Assembly: GCF_039523035.1 (NCBI RefSeq)
Contig: NZ_BAAAEN010000003.1
Span: forward strand, 248,001-312,000
Length of the DNA stretch: 64,000 nucleotides
Origin: Pigmentiphaga daeguensis
GTDB taxonomy: Bacteria > Pseudomonadota > Gammaproteobacteria > Burkholderiales > Burkholderiaceae_B
Reading direction: 5' to 3'
A program made the translations under genes and the position numbers. The notes under the pieces are model-generated. The model did not search any database. It saw only the letters and a program-made list of their open reading frames with translations, and was not told the origin of the DNA. Shown one piece after another: positions 52,049-62,502 of this stretch (positions are counted from its first letter, which is position 1; each line of letters starts with the position of its first letter).

Positions 52049-52711
52049 ATGACCGATCTTCCCCTTTCCGCACCGGTCCTCGTCGTCGAAGACGAGCCCT
52101 CGATGCGACAGCGGATCCTGCGTCTCCTGACCGGGCTCGGCTACCCCTCCGGCACGCTGGTCTCGTGCGCTTCGCTGGCAGAGACCCGCTTCCACCTCGA
52201 CAGCGACGTCCGCTTCGCGCTCGCGCTGATCGACCTCGGCCTGCCCGACGGCAACGGCCTGGACCTGATCGAGGCGCTGCACGCGCGCGGCCATGGGACC
52301 GCGATCCTGGTGATCTCGGCCTGCTCCACCGAAGACATGATCCTGGCCGCACTGAAGCTGGGCGCCACCGGCTACGTCCTCAAGGAACGCGACGACCAGG
52401 AAATCGCGATGTCCCTGCGCAGCGCGCTGCGGGGCGGCGCGCCCATCGACCCGTTCATCGCCCGGCGCCTGCTGGCGCTGCTGCCTGCCCCCGCGTCGCC
52501 GCCCCGGGCCCAGGCCGAGGCGACGCTCAGCAAGCGCGAGCTGGAAATCCTCGAACTGGTCGCCCAGGGCCACACCAATCGAGAGATCGCCGAGCAGTTG
52601 TTCGTCTCCCCCCACACCGCCGCATGCCACATCAAGAACATCTACCGGAAACTGGCGGTCACGTCCCGCACGCGCGCGATCCACGAAGCACGTTCGCTTG
52701 GCTTGCTGTAG
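52049..52711 (+). CDS. NarL/LuxR-family response regulator
   Basis: A 220-residue regulator. ATG 52049 starts the receiver, with acidic pocket Glu14-Asp15 (VVEDEPS), phosphoacceptor Asp62 in LALIDLGLPDGNG and Lys near 110 in GYVLKERD. A LuxR-type helix-turn-helix follows at about 158-210 (LSKRELEILELVAQG and NREIAEQLFVSPHTAACHI). It should be phosphorylated by the histidine kinase encoded next, which overlaps its 3' end by 88 bases in another frame. Target genes are not evident. Confidence 0.93.
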   Translation: MTDLPLSAPVLVVEDEPSMRQRILRLLTGLGYPSGTLVSCASLAETRFHLDSDVRFALALIDLGLPDGNGLDLIEALHARGHGTAILVISACSTEDMILAALKLGATGYVLKERDDQEIAMSLRSALRGGAPIDPFIARRLLALLPAPASPPRAQAEATLSKRELEILELVAQGHTNREIAEQLFVSPHTAACHIKNIYRKLAVTSRTRAIHEARSLGLL

Positions 52712-54531
52712 TCCTGGCGCTCTGGCTGTGGCTGCCGGAGACGGCCCGCGCGGACGCATGCCGCCCGGCGATTTCCTCCATCAGCGCCGCCCGCGCGAAC
52801 GAGTCCCCGGACACGCCGCCCGCCACGGGCTGGGAGGCCGTCGCCCTGCCCGACATCTGGTCGACGCGCTGGCCCGGCCACGACGGCACGGTCTGGTACC
52901 GCGTCGAATGGACGCATTGCCCCGGCCAGCCCGTGGCGCTGTTCCTCGAATATCTTTCGATGGCGGGCGCGGGACGGCTCAACGACGACCCGCTCTGGGC
53001 AGACGCCAGCCTGGTCGAACCCCTGACGCGCAGCTGGAACCTGCCGCGCTATTCCCTGCTGCCGCCCTCGGCGCTGCGCGCCGGCATCAACACCTTGTGG
53101 ATCAGGGTGGCGGGCTACGACCTCTACAGTTCCGGGCTGGGCGGGGTGCACATCGGCCCGCCCGACGAGGTCCGTCCGCGCTACGAACGAGAATGGCTGC
53201 TGCGGCGCGTCCTGCCGCAGGCCAACCTGATCATTTCGATCACGCTGGGCTGCTTCTTCCTGATGGTCTGGCTCCTGCGGCGCAACGAGCAGGCCTACGG
53301 ATGGTATGCGCTGACGTCGCTGGCCTGGCTGCTGTTCGGCCTGAACTCGGCCGTCACCTCCCCCTGGCCGTTCGCCACCACGCACGGCTGGTCCACGTGG
53401 ATCACCCTGGTCTTCACCATCTATTGCAGCGCCTTCTCGATGTTCGCCTGGCGGTTCGGCGGCCAGCGCTTCCCCCGCCTGGAAAAGGCGCTGTGGACCG
53501 TCACGGGAGCGGTGTGCGCGGCGCTGCTGGCACTGGGGCCGGCCCAGCCCAAGGCCGTGTTCTACCTGGTGGCGGTGGGCTATGCCGCCGTGTTCGTCGG
53601 AACCTGCGTGCAATTCCAGTTCCGCGCCGCGCGCACGCGCCAGCCCGAGCACCTGTTCCTGGCGGCCTGCATGCTGGGTTTCCTGGTGGCTGCCATCCAC
53701 GACATCCTGGCCTTCCTGCGCATCATCGACGACGTGCACGGCTACACGGCCGCCACCGCGCCGCTGATCATGATAGGCATGGCCCTGGTCCTGGCCTGGA
53801 GCTTCACCTCCACCCTCGGGCGCGTGGAGCGGTTCAATCGTGAACTGGCCGACCATGTCGAGGAAGCCCGGCGGGAACTCGCCCATACGCTGGGCCGGCA
53901 ACACGAGCTGGAAGTGGCCAACGCCCGGCTGAGCGAACGGCTGCGGATTTCCCACGACCTCCACGACGGCCTGGGCAGTTCGCTGGTACGGTCCATCGTC
54001 ATGGCGGAAAAGGGCGACGCCACGCTGCCGCCGCAGCACTACGTGTCGGTCCTGAAAAGCCTGCGGGACGACCTGCGACAGGTCCTGGACCACAGCTTCG
54101 CGGCGGTCCCGGCGACGGCGGCCTCGCCCGCCGACTGGATCGCGCCGTTGCGCCGCCGCTTCGGCGACCTCTTCGACGATCAGGGCGTCCGGTGCGTCTG
54201 GCGAGTCGCCCCGGAATGGCCCGCGGAACCGGATACGGCCCGCCTGCTCGCGCTGGCCCGCTTCCTGGAGGAAGCCTTGACCAACGTGATCAAGCACAGC
54301 CGCGCGAATACGGTCGCCGTGACCCTGGCCGATGCCGGCAACGGAGCCCTGGAACTGAGCGTCGAAGACGACGGCGCGGGATTCGACGTCGAGCTGGCGG
54401 ACCGGTCGATGGCCGGCATCGGGCTGCGCAGCATGCGGGCGCGCATCGCGCGCATCGGTGGGCGTCTGGCGGTCGAATCGGGCATGGGCGGCACCCGCCT
54501 GCGAGCCCACCTGCCTGCGGCGGCTCCATAG
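52624..54531 (+). CDS. Membrane histidine kinase, HisKA_3 type with 7TM-like sensor
   Basis: About 635 residues from ATG 52624, inside the response-regulator gene; it is the only plausible start before the signal segment AWLAVVLALWLWLPETARA. A periplasmic domain (about 45-195) resembles the DISMED2-type beta-sandwich (YRVEWTHCP, FLEYLSMAGAGRLNDD). Seven hydrophobic segments follow (about 205-395), then a coiled stretch and the HisKA_3 motif SHDLHDGLGSSLVRS with phosphoacceptor His447. HATPase motifs are EEALTNVIKHS, VEDDGAGFD and GIGLRSMRARIARIGG. It senses an external signal and phosphorylates the adjacent LuxR-type regulator. Confidence 0.88.
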   Translation: MPHQEHLPETGGHVPHARDPRSTFAWLAVVLALWLWLPETARADACRPAISSISAARANESPDTPPATGWEAVALPDIWSTRWPGHDGTVWYRVEWTHCPGQPVALFLEYLSMAGAGRLNDDPLWADASLVEPLTRSWNLPRYSLLPPSALRAGINTLWIRVAGYDLYSSGLGGVHIGPPDEVRPRYEREWLLRRVLPQANLIISITLGCFFLMVWLLRRNEQAYGWYALTSLAWLLFGLNSAVTSPWPFATTHGWSTWITLVFTIYCSAFSMFAWRFGGQRFPRLEKALWTVTGAVCAALLALGPAQPKAVFYLVAVGYAAVFVGTCVQFQFRAARTRQPEHLFLAACMLGFLVAAIHDILAFLRIIDDVHGYTAATAPLIMIGMALVLAWSFTSTLGRVERFNRELADHVEEARRELAHTLGRQHELEVANARLSERLRISHDLHDGLGSSLVRSIVMAEKGDATLPPQHYVSVLKSLRDDLRQVLDHSFAAVPATAASPADWIAPLRRRFGDLFDDQGVRCVWRVAPEWPAEPDTARLLALARFLEEALTNVIKHSRANTVAVTLADAGNGALELSVEDDGAGFDVELADRSMAGIGLRSMRARIARIGGRLAVESGMGGTRLRAHLPAAAP

Positions 54532-54624
54532 CTTTTTCCACTGCGCCCCATTCACATATACGATTTTCCAAACCCCGGCGGCGCTCTTAACATCCCGTCT
54601 GCAACAGTCCAAGGAGACCCGCGC

Positions 54625-55299
54625 ATGTTGTGGAAGCGCCTATCCATCCATCTCGGGGTCGCGGCGGCCCTGCTGGCCTGGCTCTCGTCGCCGGCGAACG
54701 GCGCCAGCCTGGATGCCCGGCTGCGCGCCGCCGCCGAACGCGGAACCGCCGCCGAGATCCGGGCCCTGATCAGCCAGGGAGCGGACATCGAAGCGCGCGA
54801 TGCCGCGGGCGCCACACCCCTGCTCGCCGCCACCCACCGCAACAACGTGGACGCTGCCCGCGCTCTGATCGAAGCGGGCGCCGACGTCAACGCCAAGGAC
54901 AAGATCAACGACAGCCCCTATCTGTATGCGGGCGCGCGGGGACACGACGAGATCCTGCGAATGACGCTGGCGCACGGTGCCGACCTGAAAAGCACCAACC
55001 GCTACGGCGGCACGGCGCTGATCCCCGCCGCCGAGCGCGGCCACGTCGAGACGGTCCGCACGCTGATCGAGGCGGGCGTGGACGTGAACCACGTCAACAA
55101 CCTGCACTGGACCGCGCTGCTCGAAGCCATCATCCTGGGCACGGGCGGCGCCCGCCACACGGACATCGTGCGCCTGCTGGTGGATGCGCATGCCGACGTG
55201 AACCTGGCCGACGGCAACGGCGTCACCCCGCTGCAGCATGCCCGCCAGCGCGGGTTCACCGCCATCGAACGCATCCTGCTGCAGGCCGGCGCGCGCTAG
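54625..55299 (+). CDS. Exported ankyrin-repeat protein
   Basis: A 224-residue protein with signal peptide MLWKRLSIHLGVAAALLAWLS ending at ANGAS, so probably periplasmic. Five to six ankyrin repeats of 33 residues fill the rest, with the typical GATPLLAATHRNNVDAARALI, G.TALIPAAERGHVETVRTLI (shown here as GTALIPAAERGHVE) and VTPLQHARQRGFTAIERILL cores. Such proteins bind other proteins; in other bacteria some support catalase or adhesin activity. GGAG precedes the start. It lies 93 bases downstream of the histidine kinase and may be in the same transcript. Confidence 0.9.
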   Translation: MLWKRLSIHLGVAAALLAWLSSPANGASLDARLRAAAERGTAAEIRALISQGADIEARDAAGATPLLAATHRNNVDAARALIEAGADVNAKDKINDSPYLYAGARGHDEILRMTLAHGADLKSTNRYGGTALIPAAERGHVETVRTLIEAGVDVNHVNNLHWTALLEAIILGTGGARHTDIVRLLVDAHADVNLADGNGVTPLQHARQRGFTAIERILLQAGAR

Positions 55300-55308
55300 C
55301 CGCGCCGG

Positions 55309-56307
55309 TCAGAACTCGGTCTGCCGGCCCGGATCCGGCACGTCCCGGCGCATGCCGGCGCTGGCCTGGCGCACCGCCGCCAGGAAGCGCCCATGCGTGT
55401 CGTTCTCGCCGCTGTCCTCGCGCACGATGGCCGCGATGGGCGGCAGGCTCCAGGCGATGGAATACGGAACGATGGCCACGCCCGCCACGTGCACCAGTTC
55501 CTCAGCGATGTCGGCGGGCAGCAGCGAGACCGCGCGCTCGGAAGCGGCGATGATCTCGCCGATGAGCTTGGCGGAATAGCCCTCGGTGACAGGCACGGGT
55601 GGCGTCACGCCCGCCTGGATGAACAGGCCGGCGACCTGCTCGCGCAGCGCGGTGCGGGGCTCTCCCAGGACCCAGTCGAGTTCGGCCAGCCGCGGCCATG
55701 ATAGCGGCGCCCGGCCCAGTTGCGCCGCCAGGCGCCGGTTGCTGATCAGCCGGGCCTGCTGGCGGTACAACGGCTCGAACACCAGGCCTTGCAGGTCCAG
55801 CGTGGGGCTCGCCCGCGCGATGACCACGTCCAGCGCATGATCGCGCAGTTCCCGCAGCAGGCTTTCGCTCGTGCCGTCGTGGATACGCACGGCCAGCCGC
55901 CTCGGCCCCGCCTGGACGGCGGATACGGCTTCGGCCACCAGCCGCCCGGAGACGAAGGGCGTCACCCCCACGTGCAGGCGGGCGGCCAGGCCCGCGCCGG
56001 ACGCTTCCATGTCGCGCACCAGATGCCCCAGGTCCTGCAACATGGCCCGCGCCCGCCCCGCCACGACCCGCCCGATGTCGGTGGGCGCCATGCCCCGCGC
56101 CGTGCGGACGAACAGCGGCACGCCGAACATGGACTCCAGTTCCGACAAGGCGTTGGTCACCGCCGGCTGGCTGGTCGCCATCAGTTCGGCCACCCGCGTC
56201 AGGGAGCCGAGCCGGTGGACCTGCACGATCAGCTGCAGGTGGCGCATCTTCAGCCGCGAAACCAGCCGGCGGACGACGTCATCGGAGGGAAATGCGGAAT
56301 CCGGCAT
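55309..56307 (-). CDS. LysR-family transcriptional regulator
   Basis: A 332-residue regulator from ATG 56307; an upstream TTG is possible. An N-terminal extension of about 20 residues precedes KMRHLQLIVQVHRLGSLTRV, the usual start. The helix-turn-helix is TRVAELMATSQPAVTNALSE. It resembles the PcaQ/GbpR branch, which responds to sugars and aromatic acids. It is divergent from maeB across 132 AT-rich bases, so it may regulate malic enzyme. It converges on the ankyrin gene. Confidence 0.92.
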   Translation of the reverse strand: MPDSAFPSDDVVRRLVSRLKMRHLQLIVQVHRLGSLTRVAELMATSQPAVTNALSELESMFGVPLFVRTARGMAPTDIGRVVAGRARAMLQDLGHLVRDMEASGAGLAARLHVGVTPFVSGRLVAEAVSAVQAGPRRLAVRIHDGTSESLLRELRDHALDVVIARASPTLDLQGLVFEPLYRQQARLISNRRLAAQLGRAPLSWPRLAELDWVLGEPRTALREQVAGLFIQAGVTPPVPVTEGYSAKLIGEIIAASERAVSLLPADIAEELVHVAGVAIVPYSIAWSLPPIAAIVREDSGENDTHGRFLAAVRQASAGMRRDVPDPGRQTEF

Positions 56308-56439
56308 ATCTGCGGCAGCCAAGATATCAGCTAAACATTATGGATACATCGTCAATCAGAATATTTCAATGATAACCGCCGCCTAGAATGCCTGGATCTT
56401 GACGCAACCCTGTGCCCGCTGGCACGGAAGGACAGGAAG

Positions 56440-58731
<2,292 letters not shown>

Positions 58732-58738
58732 CGCCCGT

Positions 58739-59926
58739 TCACTGGAACCGGTGGACCGCCTGGACGAGCCTGCCGGCGGCCTCCACGCGATTGCGCCCAC
58801 GCCGTTTCGCGTCGTAGAGCAGGGCATCGACCCGGATGACGAGCTCATCCATCGATTCCCCGGGAGCCATCTGCGCCACGCCGAAGCTGGCGGTGACGCG
58901 CAGTCCCTCCAACGGCCCCTCGAACCGCTCGGCCTCGATCGCCGCGCGCAGCCGCTGCGCGATGCCATAGGCCTCGTCCACGGACGTTTCGGGCAGCAGG
59001 ATCAGGAACTCTTCGCCACCGACCCGCCCGCCGGCATCGCCGGCGCGCAGCGCTCGGCCGATCGACGCGGCGGTCCGCTTGAGCACGTGATCGCCCGCGG
59101 CATGGCCGTAGGCGTCGTTGATCCGTTTGAAATGGTCCACGTCGCAGGCGATCAGGCTGACCGGCATGCCGCCCTGGCGCTTGCCCAATCGCGCCGCGCA
59201 TTCGTGAAACCCGCGGCGGTTGAGCATGCCCGTCAGGTGATCTTCGTTGCGTTCGCGATGAAGGTCGTCGATCCGATCGATCGCGGCGGCAAGGATCAGG
59301 ACCACGGCCAGCGCAATGCCGAACAGGACCAGCGTCAGGTGCAGCGCGACCCAGAAGCTGCTGGATCCGAACGCCCGGGCTCCCATGCCGGTGTGCACCT
59401 GCCCCAGCGTGAGCCAGGTGCGGGGGAAGAAACTCAGCGCGAACGCCAGGAACAGCCAGAACAACACCCGGTCGACCGGCTTGCCGCGGCGCAATGCGCC
59501 CAACCTGGCGGCAGCCGCCAGCAGCACGGTGGCACACCCGAAGTTCAGCACATAGATGCGTGCGACGATGTCGTTCGAGACATAGTAGAAATAATGGACG
59601 GCTCCCACGATGGCGACCAGCGCGACGAGCTTGGTTCCGGCCCCTTGCGCCAGGCCGGCTCGCCCCAGCAGGCCTTCCGCCATCAGGATCACGCACCCGG
59701 CGTACAGCGCCGCCGAGATCACCGCGTTCCACCCCGCGTCGGGAGGAAGCCCGAGGATCTGGACCAGCGAGGCGGCGGCGAACGACAGGAAGGACAGCGC
59801 GAGCACCCGCAGATGGCGGGCACGCGCATTATGGCGCGACAGCACCAGGAAACAGAGTGCGAACAGCGCCGCGATGCTGGGGCTGCCGAGAGTCAGGACC
59901 TGTAGGGCGGAGAGTTGGGCCGGCAT
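58739..59926 (-). CDS. Membrane diguanylate cyclase
   Basis: A 395-residue protein with seven hydrophobic segments (about 8-210), then a GGDEF domain (about 230-390). The active site is GGEEF in GGRVGGEEFLILLP. The inhibitory site RxxD is intact in RAGDAGG, five residues before it, so product feedback is likely, in contrast to the GGDEF-EAL protein at 35584. The sensor type is not recognised. ATG 59926 starts the first TM. It makes c-di-GMP from GTP. It converges on maeB and is separated from the MFS gene by a 77-base gap. Confidence 0.92.
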   Translation of the reverse strand: MPAQLSALQVLTLGSPSIAALFALCFLVLSRHNARARHLRVLALSFLSFAAASLVQILGLPPDAGWNAVISAALYAGCVILMAEGLLGRAGLAQGAGTKLVALVAIVGAVHYFYYVSNDIVARIYVLNFGCATVLLAAAARLGALRRGKPVDRVLFWLFLAFALSFFPRTWLTLGQVHTGMGARAFGSSSFWVALHLTLVLFGIALAVVLILAAAIDRIDDLHRERNEDHLTGMLNRRGFHECAARLGKRQGGMPVSLIACDVDHFKRINDAYGHAAGDHVLKRTAASIGRALRAGDAGGRVGGEEFLILLPETSVDEAYGIAQRLRAAIEAERFEGPLEGLRVTASFGVAQMAPGESMDELVIRVDALLYDAKRRGRNRVEAAGRLVQAVHRFQ

Positions 59927-60003
59927 GCCATGGGGCGAGGGAATGGAGATGCCGCCCGGCGGCATCCTGGTGCCCGATTATTGCACTCCCGCGGCCGGCG
60001 CCC

Positions 60004-61206
60004 CTACGACGCCCCGAGGACCGGACCGCGCCGCGCTCCCCTGACGATGACCAGCGCCGCCCCGAGCAGCAGCACCGAGCTTCCCGCGAAAACGCCTTGC
60101 GCGCCGCCCGCGTCGAACGCGACGCCGCCCGCCGCGGCGCCCACGGTAATGGCCAGTTGCACCGCCGCGACGATCAGCCCGCCGCCGCTCTCCGCCTCGT
60201 CCGGCACGACGCGCGTCAGCCAGGTCGACCAGGCGACCGGCACCGCGCCGAAAGCCATGCCCCACAGCGCGACCAACGCGGCGACGACCCACGGCAACGT
60301 CCCCATGCCGGCCAGCACCAGCCCGATCCCGCCCATCGCCAGCGGCATCAGCAGCAGCGTCATGCGCAGGCTGCGCTGCAGGAGCAGGCCCGACAGCGAA
60401 GTGCCGACGAAATTGGCCAGGCCGAATCCCAGCAACATGGCCGACAGGCCATTGACGCCCACGCCCGGCACGCTTTCCAGGAACGGCCGCAGATAGGTGA
60501 AGAAGGCGAAGTGCCCGGTGAAGACCATGGTGCAGGCGCCCATCCCCAGCGCCACGCCCGGCCGCCGCAGGACGTCGACCAGCGTGCCCAGGCGCGTGGA
60601 GCCCGTGGGCGCCATGCGCGGCAGGGTCAGGGCCTGCCATACCAGCGCCACCACGCCCAGCGACGTGGCCAGCAGGAAGACATCGCGCCACCCCAGCAGA
60701 TGGCCGAAATAACTGCCCAGCGGCGCCGCGGCGATCGTCGCGACGGACACCCCGCCGAAGATGAGGGACAGCGCGCGCGGCACCATGGCCTCGGGCACGA
60801 GCCGCATCGCCGTCGCGGCCGACATCGTCCAGAACCCGCCGATGGCGATGCCCAGCAATACCCGCCCCAGCAGGATGACGGCCAGGCTGGGCGCGAAGGC
60901 AACCATCAGGTTCGAGGCGATCAGCAGGACGGAAAACCCCATCAGTACCCATCGGCGATCGATGCCGCGCGTCGCCGCGGCGATCAGCAGGCTGGTGACC
61001 AGGGCAACGGCCGAGGTCGCGGTCACGGCCTGTCCCGCCATGCCCTCGGTCACGCCCAGGCTGCCCGCCATGGGGGTGAGCAGGCTGGCCGGCAGGAACT
61101 CGGCCGTGACCAGGCCGAACACGCCCAGCGCCAGCCCGAACACGGCGCCCCAGGCGGGCCTGTCCGGCGCGGCGGCCAGGCGGCCGGAAGAAATGCACTC
61201 GCTCAT
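60004..61206 (-). CDS. MFS transporter, DHA1-type exporter
   Basis: A 400-residue protein with 12 hydrophobic segments. Motif A lies in ATRGIDRRWVLMG, and the TM1 stretch GVFGLVTAEFLPASLL matches the arabinose-efflux/purine-nucleoside-exporter (YdhP/NepI) group (xTAEFxP). ATG 61206 has no strong ribosome site, but starts just before the conserved region. The neighbouring AraC gene is divergent 97 bases away, a typical local regulator arrangement. The substrate is unknown. Confidence 0.9.
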   Translation of the reverse strand: MSECISSGRLAAAPDRPAWGAVFGLALGVFGLVTAEFLPASLLTPMAGSLGVTEGMAGQAVTATSAVALVTSLLIAAATRGIDRRWVLMGFSVLLIASNLMVAFAPSLAVILLGRVLLGIAIGGFWTMSAATAMRLVPEAMVPRALSLIFGGVSVATIAAAPLGSYFGHLLGWRDVFLLATSLGVVALVWQALTLPRMAPTGSTRLGTLVDVLRRPGVALGMGACTMVFTGHFAFFTYLRPFLESVPGVGVNGLSAMLLGFGLANFVGTSLSGLLLQRSLRMTLLLMPLAMGGIGLVLAGMGTLPWVVAALVALWGMAFGAVPVAWSTWLTRVVPDEAESGGGLIVAAVQLAITVGAAAGGVAFDAGGAQGVFAGSSVLLLGAALVIVRGARRGPVLGAS

Positions 61207-61303
61207 GACGACTTCCAAATGACGAAAGCCGCAGCGTATCGACCACACGCCAGGACTGTCTATGACGTAAAATCCTTTTTTATTGATCTATCGTCCGGAA
61301 ATC

Positions 61304-62272
61304 ATGGCCGCGCTCGATATGGACCCCGTCCCCGACTTCGATCCCGCCAGCGAACTGCTGCTCGGCATGCGGCTGGTCGGCGTCCAGTACCGGCGGATCG
61401 AACTGGCGCCCCCCTGCGGCGTGCGTTTCGACCAGGCTCCGGGGCGCGCGCAGTTCCACTTCGTCGGCCGCGGCCCATTGCTGCTGCGCACCGCGAGCGG
61501 GGCCCTGCATCGGCTCGACACCGGCGACGCGGTGCTGCTGCCGCAGGGCGGGATGCACGAGCTGCTGTCCTCGCCCGAAGTGCCCAGCCGGGACATCGCG
61601 GCCTTCGAATCGGTCGACATCTGCGAACAGGTCTGCGCGGTCAAGCCCGCCGCCTGTCCGGCCGGCGGTCCGCTGGTCTTCAGCGGCTGCATGGAATTCC
61701 ACCTGGGCGGCATGCAGATGCTCGTGGCCTCCATGCCCGAGGTCATGCTGGTCGGCACCCTGCTCGACCGCTACCCCGAGATCCGGCCCATGCTCGATGC
61801 CATGGAGCGCGAGGCGCGGACGCGGCGCGCCGGGTTCGCCGGCATCCTGGCCCGGCTGGCCGACGTCGTATCCGCCTTCATCGTGCGCGGTTGGGTCGAG
61901 TGCGGATGCGGCGATGCCACGGGCTGGGTGCAGGCACTGCGCGACCCGCGCCTGGGCAAGGTGATCGTCGCGCTGCATCGCGATCCGGGCCGGCCCTGGA
62001 CGGTCGCGGAACTGGCTGCGCAGATGGGCAGTTCGCGCTCGGTCTTCGCCGAGCGCTTCCTGGCCGTGACCGGCATGACGCCACTGCGCTACCTGACCGA
62101 ACTGCGCATGCAGCTTGCCGTGCAGTGGATAGAACGGGAGCGGCTGCCCATCGAGGCCGTCGCCTATCGCCTGGGATATGGTTCGCTGGCCGCCTTCAGC
62201 CGGGCCTTCAAGCGCGTGGTCGGACAACCGCCCGGGGCCTTGCGCGCCAGGACTCCGGCCCTGCAGGCGTAG
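61304..62272 (+). CDS. AraC-family regulator with N-terminal cupin sensor
   Basis: A 322-residue regulator. The N-terminal half is a cupin-type sensor of the AraC cupin_6 group (RAQFHFVGRGPLLL, LDTGDAVLLPQGGMHEL). Several Cys residues (CEQVC, CPAGG, SGC) at about 110-130 are a family hallmark. The C-terminal double helix-turn-helix spans about 225-315 (WTVAELAAQMGSSRSVFAER; LGYGSLAAFSRAFKRVVG). It is divergent from the DHA1 exporter, which it likely regulates. The AT-rich gap at 61207-61303 is the promoter region. Confidence 0.92.
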   Translation: MAALDMDPVPDFDPASELLLGMRLVGVQYRRIELAPPCGVRFDQAPGRAQFHFVGRGPLLLRTASGALHRLDTGDAVLLPQGGMHELLSSPEVPSRDIAAFESVDICEQVCAVKPAACPAGGPLVFSGCMEFHLGGMQMLVASMPEVMLVGTLLDRYPEIRPMLDAMEREARTRRAGFAGILARLADVVSAFIVRGWVECGCGDATGWVQALRDPRLGKVIVALHRDPGRPWTVAELAAQMGSSRSVFAERFLAVTGMTPLRYLTELRMQLAVQWIERERLPIEAVAYRLGYGSLAAFSRAFKRVVGQPPGALRARTPALQA

Positions 62273-62502
62273 GCGCCGGGTTCCCGCCGTTCCGGCGGCC
62301 CGCCACGCCAGGGCCCCGTTTTATGCGGAATCCCGGAAAACGGCGGCCGCGCCGCTTCTGCGCGCAAGAGGAATCTCCATTCCAATCAATGCGTTAGGAC
62401 AAGCTGGCACGGCCCTGTCGGTTGGGTACGTGGCCTGCTAAAGCCTTCTCGTGCTCCGGCTTGGCAACGCGTGGCACATATCTATCCACCAAGGAGACAT
62501 CG

